A stretch of 64,000 bases of DNA from Isoetes taiwanensis. Its lineage: Eukaryota; Streptophyta; Lycopodiopsida; Isoetales; Isoetaceae. Made by a program: the position numbers and the translations under genes. Of this stretch, positions 22,024 through 32,776 are shown one piece after another (positions within the stretch are counted from its first letter, which is position 1; every line of letters starts with the position of its first letter). Where the stretch lies: NCBI GenBank assembly GCA_021234155.1, contig JAJEKV010000005.1, positions 2,183,294-2,247,293 of the forward strand, given 5' to 3'. The notes under the pieces were generated by a model that worked only from the letters and a program-made list of their open reading frames with translations, was not told the origin of the DNA and did not search any database.

Positions 22024-25000
22024 AATATCCCTTTCAAGTTCAACGTCTCATGGTTAACCAAAGACGAGTTCTGCAACCCTTTTAAGGTTTTTCTCGGCTC
22101 ACTAGAAAATGGGGACAACTCCCCCTCCATGAAGGCTTGGGCCCATAAGCTCAACCTCATGAAAGCTTGGATCAAGAAATGGGGAAGAAATAGGGCTCTG
22201 AGCTTCAAAAAGGAAAAGGATCTTGTCTACAATAGTCTCCGGATTATTAAGCAAGAACTTTTTAGTGACCCCTACAACCGAGATAAACACGCCCTGGAAG
22301 AGGAGCTCGAAAGCAAAGCTAAAGCTATAGAAGAGGAAGAAGCAAGGGTGTCTTTGCTATCGCTCCAAAACCAAATGGTATCTTTGAACTTGATCATGAG
22401 AATTCTAAATGTTTCTTTAGATTGGTCAGGGCCGTGATAGCGAAAAATAGCATTACCTCTATCAAAGATCAAAATCAGGCCCTCCTAACAGATCAGGATG
22501 AAATCAAACGCTTCATTAGAGGAAGCTTCCAGGACCAATTTAAAGAGGAACCGCTTCCATCCACTTACGGAACAGAAATTGCTAGATGGCTGCCAAAGAT
22601 TGACTGGGGGAACTTGGTTTCGGAGGCTGACAATCAATCCTTACTTCAACAGTTAGGGGATCAAGAAGTCTATAGAACTCTTTGCTCCTTGGCAGCTGGT
22701 AAATCCCCTGGCCCAGATGGATTTCCCCCAGAGTTTTTTAGGGAGTTTTGGGAATTCTTGGGGCAGGACTTCCTCAGGGCTATTAGGGGTGCATGGAACT
22801 CTCAGGTTTGCATCCTTCCTTGGCAGCTGGATTCATCACTCTTGTCCCTAAAGTGTCAAGACCTCAGGTTATTAGTGAATGGAGACCTATTGCTTTGACC
22901 AATGTCCTATATAAGGTTATCATGAAAGTTCTGGCTAACCGTCTGAAACCTATCCTAAGTAGGATTATTGGCAGAGAACAATCAGCCTTTCTTCCTGGGA
23001 GAAACATTCTGGATAATTACTTGGCAGCAAGGGAAGGGTTACATTGGTGTAGGGTATCAAGACAGAACTGTGTGCTGATAAAGATGGATTTCAGGAAGGC
23101 TTATGACTCTCTTAGGTGGGAGGCTCTGCGACAGGTGATGGATCATATGGGTTTCCATAGGCAGTTTGTTGACATCGCTATGGGCATGAACAAATTAGCT
23201 TCAACATCGGTGCTTGTTAATGGGGAACCATCCGGCCTCTTCGATCTCCGGAAAGGTATCGAGCAAGGGTGCCCTTTGGCTCCTTACATTTTCAGATTAT
23301 GGCAAATCTACCCGACGGGATGGTGAAACTCAAAATTTCAGAAGGTTCAATGAGTGGTCTCTCTCTACCAGGTGGTGCTGACGAGCTCACAATTATGCAA
23401 TATGCTGACGACACCTTCATGTTCCTCAGATTTGATGATGGTAGCTTTCGGGCATTTCGGGAGGTTCTCGGCTTTTTGAGATCGTGATTCGATTGGTCTT
23501 AACCCTAACAAGTGTTCCACTGTAGGCACTAGAGATCATAGCGACCCTCGAGCCACTATGCTAGGGTTTCCTCCTGGTCAAAGCGGTGAATCAATTACTC
23601 TCCTGGGCCTTCCACTTTCCTTATCTGATAACATCAAAGGACTCTGGTCGCCTCTGTTGGATCGTCTTCGAAAGAAGGTTGCCCTATGGTCAGCCAAAGG
23701 TCTTGCGAGATCTCGGGCGTGTAATAGCGTGGCCAATGCGTCCTTTGCCGCCTCACATTTTCTTCGTGCCTGATGATAGTGGCCTGAAAGTTTGTGTACA
23801 ATCGATCCGTCATAATCGGGAAATTTATCCGGGGAGGTATGGCTAAGGTTGGCTGGTCAGAATTATGTAGAGATAAGAAAGAAGGTGGTCTTGGATGCAA
23901 AGACCCCTTCTCTCAGGCTCAGGCATTAGCAGCCAGGTACATATGGAGACTACTGCAAGGTGACACCTCCCCTGCCCTAACATTTGTCAGATATTGGTTT
24001 CAACGTTGTAAACTCAAAAGGAAGCCTTCCCTCCCAAGGGACGATTTCGGAGCTGCCTTTAGAGACTTCAAGATAGCCCCAGGTACCTCGCCTGTTATGA
24101 GAAGAATACTCCAAGCATGGGCGAAGGTGCTACCATTATGCACTCCTGCTAAGCTACCCCCTCATGCTGGTAAGATTAATCCTTTCTGGAATATTAGGGT
24201 TTGGGGATCAAGGAATCTTCCTCTTGCACTTGTACATGGCATCTCCAGGCTATCTCACCTTTGGGAGAATGGCAGGTGGATCTCTTGGTCCAAACTTAAA
24301 AGGCTGGTCCCAAATGCTGGTGAGGGTGATAGGAAGATCCTAAGGGAAATCCAAGCCAATATCTCTGATCTTTCTGGACTGGAAGGCCCTGAAGAAAGAT
24401 GGGAGTGTGTGGAATCCCCTTCCTACAAGGTAGCTAAAGTATATCGAGCGCTTCGTGGAGAAGTTCCCCTTAAAGCTGAGCTCATTCTGGGGGTCAATAG
24501 ACCAACTACTATTCAACTCCTTGCCAACTCCTGGAACACCATGTGTTCTCGAAGAATCCAGTTTTTGCAGTGGACAGCCCTTCAAGGTGGTATTTCCTCC
24601 AATGCTAAACTCTTCCTAACACTACCACCCCAAAACTGGGTCCACATGTTGTTTTTCAGTGTCTTTTTTGCAAAAAAACAACACCAAAAAACTACGTGTT
24701 GTTTTTTGTCCGGATTTGCTAGAAATGACGTGTAGTTTTTAGCAAAATTTTTATACATGTAGTTTTTTTTGTAAAAGTCTACGCGTAGACTTTTGCCAAA
24801 ATTGTCTACATGTAGGAATTACATGTATTTCTATATGTTGTTTTTAAATGTAGTCAGTAATTTTCAAGTGTTGTTTTCTTAAGAAATAGACATGTGGTTC
24901 ATAATAAAACATGAAGATCCACATGTTGTTTTTAACCTGTTGTTTTGCAAAAAAAACGCTAAAAACCGCATGTGGTTCTTAATAAAACTTGAAAATCCAC

Positions 25001-25180
25001 ATGTTGTTTTTAAATCTTGTTGTTTTGTAAAAAACAACGCCAAAAACCATGTATCGAATTTTTTGTCCGATTGTTGCTTTAGAGTATTGTTTCTCATAAA
25101 GAAGAATCTTGATATATAGATGTGGTTTATAAAAATAAATGGTTCCAGGTGTTATTTTTCTCAATAAGAGACATGGCAAA

Positions 25181-27719
25181 TTCTAAATGACTTTCATTCA
25201 CATTTAGTTCTAGACTTCTTTTCTTTCAAGTCTTGAAATGCTTCATATTATGTTTGGTTCTAAATTTAATTCTTTTCAGTTTAGAATTGCAAATAGCCTT
25301 ACACAACCATTGGAAAACATATTCTTATTGACCTTTATCTCATAAATAGAACAAACATTGGAAAACCTATTCTTATTTAACTTAATTTCCCAAAATTCCG
25401 GTTACTATTCACATACAAAACAATACAAAAACGTAGATTGTAAAAACTGCTTTCAACAATAGAACGGAACTTGGGAAGGGTTTTCTTTTTGCGAGAAATT
25501 TGCCTTTGTTTGCCATCGAAATTTAGCAAGAAGCACATTGCTTTGAATCCGTCAAAGACCTTTGATTCTCAGGGTGAGAAAAATTGGATTGTCTTTCTCT
25601 TCCTTCGCTGATATTCTCAAGTAATTGCATACATCAAAATCTCAGTAATTCCCACATCAAAATCCTTAGTTCTTCATTGTAAGCCATTCGAATACCCCTA
25701 AAAATCAAGGCCACGAGACCTTAACATGATGATTTCAGCTCTTCCGAATCCCCACCGATGACGAAATAAATCCCCGGCAACGGGCGCTTGAGAAATATCC
25801 TCAACATAGTGCGATAGTCGCCATGGCGGAGTTGGCTTGTTGCAATAAATTCGAAAATATCATTGGAGGAAAAGCCATGGAAGGGCGAGACTATTAGCGT
25901 AGACTATTATGCTAAAAGAATGCTTCTCGCATCTCCTATCCGGTGACTTGCTTTGGTCCGGGGAAAAAAATGTGGAGGAAAAAAAGGGCAAAGCTTTTGA
26001 AGGTGTAGGAGCTCCGACCATGGCGGAAAGAATAAAGTACCAAACTGGGTTATGTTTGCTTTGGAACGGATTGAAAGTTCCGGAAGCACAAAAAAGTGGC
26101 GGAATCAAGAAGAACGAGAGAAAGAAAAATACGTAACATTAAAATTTGGGTATCCCATTCCAACCCCGGAATCGCAAGGGCGAGCTTACCCCACGTGCAT
26201 TTATGCGCCAAGCCGACTGCATAGACCCTGTTTTCTTCTTCCGCCGCCCTCGATTTGATCCATGGATGGCTCCGGTGGCCAAGCCGGGCCGGGTATGGCG
26301 ATAATCAAAGTCGCCCAAGCATTACTCATACCGGGAGGGAAAAAAAAGGCAAGGCACACCGCCCAACCAATCGGCGTGAGGAGGCCTAGATCGAAATCTA
26401 GGGCCGTCTAAATTATTTAATCTGAGCCATTCATCTTAGCGGAAGAAACACATAGTTAAGACAATAATGAAGATTTAATTTGAGCCATTCAAATTAGCGA
26501 GAAGAAACACATAGTTAGGACATCGTGGATTTCGACCGGCCGTCCATCTCGGCCATCCGGATTATCTATGGTAGCGCAGATTAAAAATAGATTGGATCCA
26601 TTGCTACAACGTATTGCGTGGCTCGTTGCACCCATTGGGCTATACTATGTCGAACGTGTCTATCTATCATTCTAATTTGACATCAGACCTTATATCTAAG
26701 TGTTAATTGTTTTGTTTTTCATTGGCTTACCATTGAAAGAGGAATAAAATACATATTAAAATCATTGAAACACAACAAAATACACAAAATTTGCCATACA
26801 TTTCAATGCGTGTTGCACAGGCAAACACCAAAATTCGCAAATATAGGGAGAAGCATCATCGAAATCCTCTGCCTTGGGCCCTCGCTTCACAAAGCTTCCA
26901 TGGCTAGTACTGATATATCCAAGGTGGCCTAGGCACCACTTGAATAACGAGGGCCACTCTTACATGTCTTATCATTAATTGGCTTATATGTCTCATTAAT
27001 TTAAAGGTATTGTGCATCAACAATGTGGAAATGATGGACAAAAGGACTAGACCATTGAAAATTTCAAGCATGGTGGCCTGCAAGGGACACACTTATTCAA
27101 AAATCAAAGTTAGTTTCTAGGCATAGTTTAATGGATTACCATTATATGCAACAAGGATATAGACAATACCCATGGATATCAAGTTAGAACCATAATTTCT
27201 CCACACTATGCTAGACATTGACGCCACTTAGATTATAAGGGTAAATTAAGAATTTCGTTTCCTCACAATTAGACAAATGTTCAAATCAAGTTGGGATCCT
27301 CGTGCATTACTGGTTCAATTCGATGAAACAACGTTTGGGAGACAAATTTCCTTAAAAAACAAGGGTGTTAGAAGAAGATTCTTGCATGGCCAAGTTTCCC
27401 ATAATAGAGTGAATAGTCCAAATATTTTATGGTATTCAAACCATTAAGGATGTGGTGTTTTAGCATGAACAAGGCGATTAGGATTTAGATTTAATTATAA
27501 TTGAACTTTTACGCGACTTGTACGTAAATACTTTCTATCGGATCCTTATATACAAATTTTTCTATCTAGTGAACAAAAATAGCAAGCACCGTTCTTAAAA
27601 AGGAAAAAAAAACTTTTTACAATGCAATACTTTGATCACAATCTCGGTTGCTCATCTTGGCCATTGGATGCGGTATAACTATATCATGCATGTTTTTCTA
27701 AATTTTGTCATTTTAAATT
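25181..27719. other. interior of the TIR element, no gene recognised
   Basis: GC content rises around 25.7-26.4 kb, where frames at 25909-26136 and 26052-26258 look peptide-like. They match no family and have no clear splice sites. A captured host fragment is possible. The rest is AT-rich, with nothing to annotate. Confidence 0.35.
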
Positions 27720-28640
27720 TTGCCATGTCTCATGTTGAGTCTATGTGGCATGTTTGAGCCACATGTCCAGGTTGAGCCATGTGCCATGTTTGAGCTGGGG
27801 GCATGTTTGAGCCCTCAATGGACTCCAGCTAGACCCTCTATAGTACAACACAACTTTTGCATAGTCCAATGCCACGTCTTGCTTGCCACTATTACTTATC
27901 TCACTCATAAAATCCCCCCCCTCCCCCTTTTAATTGGCCTAGTCATTTTCTATCTAAAGTGCATAAAATGCTTAGTCATCATGTCACATGCCCACCATCC
28001 AAAGAAATGCCATGTCACCATGGAGAAATGTGTTTTTTCTATAAATTGAAAAGTTGTGTAGGCAAATTCTTTTATTTTCCACCCCTTTATATTTTGCCAC
28101 CTCACCACTCATCTTTGCCACCTCACCATACTCATGCCATGTCATCTCCCATAATTTTTGCAAATAGTCACCTTCTCAAAAAGAAAGAATTTTGCTTGCT
28201 TTTTTCATGCCACCTCATCATTCTAGTGCCATATCATTGCCATGTCACATTATGTGCCACTATTCCACTCTACATTGCCACTCTGCTCCAACAAAGCAGA
28301 TTTCGACCACAACATGCAGGCATGTTTGAGCCTAGGGGCATGTTAGAGCCACGGTCATGTTTGACGCTAGGTGGCATGTTTAAGCCTATGTGGCATATTT
28401 GAGCCTAGGGCATGTTTGACCCAAGGGGCAATGCTTGAGCCTAGGTGGCATGTTTGAGCCTATGTGGCATTTGGCGCCCAAGGTATTTGAGGCTATGTGG
28501 CATGTTTGAGCCTAGGACATGTTTGACCCTAGGGGTCGCTTTGAGCCTAGGTGGCATGTTTGAGTCGAGTATGTGGTACATTTGAGTCTATATGGCATGC
28601 ATGAGCCAATCTAGCATGTTTGAGCCTAAGGGCATGCTTG
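27720..28640. repeat. sparse, decayed 19-bp repeat array
   Basis: Scattered copies of GGCATGTTTGAGCC(T/A)… interrupted by unrelated sequence, with the densest stretch at 28315-28640. It shares the monomer of the dense array at 29.33-30.39 kb. All open frames here (for example 27720-28402) are repeat-derived. Confidence 0.8.
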
Positions 28641-29329
28641 AGCCTAGGGGCACAACATTTCAACCATAAGAAAACATACAAACTTGTATCTCATTCTTTC
28701 AAAAATAAATCATTTGAAAGGGTTTTTTATGACCCTAGTGGCATGTTTGAGCCATGTGTTTCGCTCGAGCCTAGTGGCATGGTTGATACTATGTGGCCAA
28801 TTTATAGTTTCTCGAGGGAGTTGCACATCCATTGCCAGGGCCATAGGGAGAGGGCATTTGGGACAAAATGCTTCTGGAAGGTTTTAAGGGTCCATCTTCT
28901 GGCTTCAACACCATCCCTCTACGTGATGACACTGTGCAAGATCTTGGTTGAATCAAACTAGGATATCGCCTCCAAAACATAAACCCTTCAATAACCTAGC
29001 AACACAATGTGGTTTACATTTTGAAGGCCAAAACATGCTAGTTTTCATGGATAACTCAGTGCACCATCTCTAAATATGCATGCAGAGCCATGACAACTGA
29101 AGAAACGAGGTCCAAATTTATCGGCCATACAGAATAATCCCAAACAATGTCTTGATACTGCAAAAGCGACTCTTGACTTTTGATTGCCACTTCGAGAGGA
29201 GGATAGATCCAAACTCTGTTGTGTCAGTTCGGTTGCTTTTGTCTTCAACTGCGGACTTCTCAAAGAACGCCCCAAGTGCAAATGACCAAAACGCGGCCTC
29301 CAAAACGTAAACCCTTCAAGAACCTTGGC
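28641..29329. other. single-copy block between arrays, related to 42.05-42.5 kb
   Basis: The segment 28835-28990 (…CTACGTGATGACACTGTGC… CAATAACCTAGCAACACA) is repeated at 42.06-42.2 kb and, inverted, at 42.5-42.63 kb. The rest (29045-29330) resembles, in inverse orientation, 42.23-42.45 kb. Short frames exist, but none is recognised. Confidence 0.55.
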
Positions 29330-30390
29330 ATGTTTGAGCCACCTTGGCATGTTTAAGCCTAGATGTTATGTTGGAGCCCACGGCATGTTTGAGCCACCTT
29401 GGCATGTTGGAGCCTAGGTGGCATGTTGGAGCGCGTGGAATGTTTGAGCCACCTTGGCATGTTTGAGCCTAGGTGACATGTTGGAGGCTAGGTGGCATGT
29501 TTGAGCCACCTTGACATGTTGGAGCCTAGGTGGTATGTTGGAGCCCACATGGCATATTTGAGCCACCTTGGCATGTTGGATCCTAGGTGGCATGTTGGAT
29601 CCCGCGTGGCATGTTTGGGCCACCTTGGCATGTTTGAGCCACCTTAGCATGATGGAGCCTAGGTGGCATGTTGGAGCCACCTTGGCATGTTGGAGCCCAT
29701 TGGCATGTTTGAGCCACCTTGGTATGTTTGAGCCTACGTGGCATGTTGGAGCCTAGGTGGTATGTTGGAGCCCACGTGGCATGTTTGAGCCACCCTGACA
29801 TGTTGGAGCCTAGGTGGCATGTAGGAGCCTGCGTGGCATTTTTGAGCCACCTTAGCATGTTGGACCTCGCGTGGCATATTTGAGCCTAGGTGGCATGTTG
29901 GAGCCTAGGTGGCATGTTTGAGCCACCTTGGCATAGGTGGCATGTTGGACCCGCATGGCATGTTTGAGCCACCTAGGCATGTTTGAGCCTTGGTGGCATG
30001 TTGGTGCCTAGGCAGCATGCTTGAGCCAGCTTTAGCGGGGTTGGAGCCCACATGGCATGTTTGAGCCACCCTGACATGTTGGAGTCTAGGTGGCATGAAG
30101 CCCACGTGGCATGTTTGAGCCACCTTGGCATGTTTGAGCCTAGGTGTCATGTTGGAGCCTAGGTGGCATGTTTGAGGCACGTTGGAGCCTAGCTGGCATG
30201 TTGGAGCCTACGTGGCATGTTGGAGCCTATAGGTGGCATATAGGAGCCCGCATGGCATATTTGAGCCACCTTGACATGTTTGAGCCTAGGTGGCATGTTG
30301 GTGCCTAGGTGGCATGCTTGAGCCACCTTGGCATGTTGGCACCTAAGTGGCATGTTGGAGCCCACGTGGCATGTTTGAGCCACGTTGGAT
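29330..30390. repeat. dense 19-bp tandem array
   Basis: Two alternating 19-bp monomers, on the minus strand GCCACCTAGGCTCCAACAT and GCCAAGGTGGCTCAAACAT, fill about 1.06 kb, roughly 55 units by length. Because three units make 57 bp (19 codons) and the monomers lack stops, long spurious frames appear that all read as …PRWLKHAT…PTCHLGSNM…. These are not genes. Confidence 0.92.
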
Positions 30391-31259
30391 CTAACCGTTG
30401 AAGTTATTTTTCACGAATGTAAAACAATACGTTACATTCCCAAAGTTGAGCACACAAACAATATTCCAGGTGGTGGTGCTTTGCTTAAAAATTAGCCTCA
30501 AAAAAACTATACTTAAGAAATAGCTGCGTAAAAACTACGCCACTTCAGAGAACCACACTTCTGTAAAAAAACAGCCACTTAAAAACTACACCTACTTAAA
30601 AACCACACCTCAAAAAACCATACTTACTTTAAAAAACAGCTACGTAAAAACTATACCTAGTTATATAAACCACACAAAAAAAAAATCATACTTCCTTAAA
30701 AACAGCTTCTTAAAAACTACACCTAGTTATAAACTACACCACTTCAGAAAACCATACTTCATTAAAAAACAGCCACTTAAAAACTACACCCGCTTATATA
30801 CCACACTTCAAAAAACCATACTTCTTTAAAAAATAGCTATTTAAAAACTACACCCACTTATAAACGACACCTCAAAAAACAACACCTCGATTAAAAAAAT
30901 TATACCACTTCAGAAAACCATACTTCCTTAAAAAACAACCACTTAAAAACTACACCTCCTTATAAACCACACTTCAAAAAACTATACTTCCATAAAAAAC
31001 GACTCTTAAAAACTACACCTAGCTATAACTACACCTCAAAAAACAACACCTTCTTAAAAACAATACCCCCTCAAAAAAATAAGCAACACTTCTTTTAGAA
31101 AAATGACACCTCAAAAAAAGACCACACCTTAAAAAAAAAAAAACTATAGCTCCATAAAAAAAACTACACCGCCTCCTTAATAAACCACACCTCCACATAA
31201 CCACATGTAGATTTTTTGGAACAACGACATGTGGTCTTTTTGTTACTGTTGTTTTTAGG
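30391..31259. repeat. sub-terminal repeat zone of the TIR element (right side)
   Basis: About 25-40-bp degenerate units built from AAAAACTACACC, AAAAACAGCCACTT and CAAAAAACCATACTT recur some 20 times. The same words, inverted, occupy 40.13-40.38 kb, which identifies a second element end there. Confidence 0.85.
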
Positions 31260-31994
31260 TGTGGACCCAGAATTGGGGTGGTTGTGTAAGAGGTATCTCA
31301 GCAAGTGAACTATGCCCTCTAGATTGTCAAGCCAGTGAATCCACTACACACGTGTTCTTTTGCCCTAGGATTTCTGAGTTCTGGAGATGGGTTACTCCTA
31401 TTCTAGGACTTGACTTACACCAACTCAACTGGCCAGGTATTATAATTTTATCTGGGAGCTGCAAGATTACTACTTCTCTGGTATCAATTGCCCTTTGGAT
31501 GGTCTGGAAGCATCGGTGCCAGGTTGCTTACGGGGGGCAAGAAGTCAGCATTGACAAAATTAAAAGCCTCTTCAATATGGAGGTGGCTTTAATGGCGTTA
31601 GCCCATCACAAGAAAATGGGTAGGAACTATAACAGGGAACTTGACAGAATTGGCAAGCTTGAAGGCTTTTACACGTTCTTCAAGTGTAACTGGGTTGACA
31701 GGGATGAAGGCAATCATCAATGAAGAAGGTAAATCCTTGTCTAGATCTAAAAGTGAACAACCCCAAATGGCAATGATGGTGGAAGTGCACAACCCTATCT
31801 GTAGTACTCACTCTTGTGGTGAAGAAGGTGCTTTGCCTATAGTACCTACATTTGTGGGGAAGAAGAACCGGCTGGGCCACTAGTACACCTTCGATTGTCT
31901 TGGGTCTCTGGATTTTATTTCTCTATCTGTCCCGATGAGGGGACCCAATGTACTCCCAATGTACTCTATTCTAAACTAATAAAATGAACCCTTA

Positions 31995-31999
<5 letters not shown>

Positions 32000-32044
<45 letters not shown>
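32000..32044 (+). other. LINE poly(A) tail, 45 nt
   Basis: An uninterrupted run of 45 A follows AATAAAATGAACCC, which holds a polyadenylation signal, marking the 3' end of the plus-strand LINE. The target-site duplication should begin CTTACAGGCAC. I did not find its partner before 20.58 kb. Confidence 0.9.
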
Positions 32045-32046
<2 letters not shown>

Positions 32047-32500
32047 TACAGGCACAAAAACTCTGCATGCAACTTCACTTGCAAACTTGGAAACACCCAC
32101 GGATGTTAAATCCGAACAAAAAACTCGCCAACTTAGAAACACCCAGGGTGCATACATCTGAACAAAAAACTCGCCGAAATAGACTTCGATTTATGTAACT
32201 ACCTGCAAAACCAAGAAGAATCTTAAATGAAAAAAATAATCCTTGCAAAATCGCTTGAAATAAAAAAAAACCTGTAGCATTTTACCCTTCCGCTCCAACT
32301 CCGGTGACGCAAGAAACTTCAACGGCTACAAAACTTCAACGGCTACAAAAAGCTCTGCCAAAGCCAGAAACAAGGCACAAATGCCTTCAATACTCTTCTT
32401 CTGCCGACCCAGTGCTTGTAGGAGGTCGAGGCGGCCGCCTTGTGCGCCTCGATGGAGCCATGCAACGGGGAAAAGGGGGGAAAAAATGGCTCCCCTATTT
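32045..32500. other. spacer between the LINE tail and a hairpin
   Basis: Contains CAAAAAACTCGCC twice (32117 and 32164) and AAACTTCAACGGCTAC twice in tandem (32314-32346). No gene is recognised. Confidence 0.4.
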
Positions 32501-32502
32501 CT

Positions 32503-32634
32503 ATATTGTAGGGGAAAGGACAACGGTCCCCCTTTCCGGTGCAGCCGGTGACCCACTCCCGGCTAACGCCGGTCGTGGGACCCCACCGGCTACACCGGAA
32601 AGGGATTCCCCTTGTTCCTTTCCCCTATACAATG
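32503..32634. repeat. ~60-bp-arm inverted repeat (fold-back or precursor-like hairpin)
   Basis: The left arm ATTGTAGGGGAAAGGACAA…CTTTCCGGTG…GCCGGTG pairs with the right arm CACCGGCTACACCGGAAAGG…CCTTTCCCCTATACAAT around a centre near 32570, with few bulges. An RNA copy would form a long stable hairpin. It lies about 140 bp upstream of the RlmN start codon. It could be a small fold-back MITE or a small-RNA precursor, and sequence alone does not decide. Confidence 0.6.
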
Positions 32635-32776
32635 TGAATTGCAAAAATGGAACATGAACTTGTGGTGCCTAGGCCTATGTGTATTTCCTACGTTCATCTA
32701 TGTGCTTTATTTTGCCACGTCACATTAAGCTGACCTACGTGTTTACTTCAATTTCCAGCTCTTCAGAGTTTGGACA

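Larger units (their letters stand above)
24636..31270. mobile_element. 6.6-kb TIR element inserted in the LINE zinc-finger coding region
   Basis: Terminal inverted repeats CTGGGTCCACA lie at 24636 and, inverted, at 31260-31270. AA on both sides is consistent with a 2-bp duplication. Removing it restores the LINE peptide LPPQNWGGCVRG. Both sub-terminal zones (24640-25180 and 30470-31250) are packed with decayed short repeats built on CACATGTTGTTTTT and AAAAACTACACC words. The interior holds 19-bp tandem arrays and AT-rich sequence with no recognisable transposase, so it is non-autonomous. Structured ends with many sub-terminal repeats recall CACTA or Mutator-like elements, but the termini fit neither well. 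Confidence 0.78.
20583..32044 (+). mobile_element. L1-type LINE (ORF2 EN-RT-zinc finger), interrupted by three insertions
   Basis: The ORF2 start MIIVSWNLRG at 20583 opens an apurinic-type endonuclease (DIVMLQEHRL, GGDLNMTDMWD, FTHSDHVPQ at 20583-21650). It continues in the reverse transcriptase from 22025 (AGKSPGPDGFPPEFF, FITLVPKVSRPQVISEWRPI, KMDFRKAYDSLRWEAL, QYADDTFMF near 23400), the thumb/connector, and a C-terminal zinc-binding zf-RVT-like segment split at 24635 and resumed at 31271 (HVFFCPRISEFWRW). ORF2 ends at about 31722, followed by a 3' UTR and poly(A) at 32000-32044. Frameshifts at about 22800, 23290 and 23520 and a TAG near 21137 make it dead. The insertions are 20666-20986, ~21659-22023 and 24636-31270. 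ORF1 was not recognised. Confidence 0.9.

Noticed and set aside
31965-32160. Poly-Phe membrane protein on the minus strand
   Set aside because: The Phe run is the LINE poly(A) tail read in reverse.
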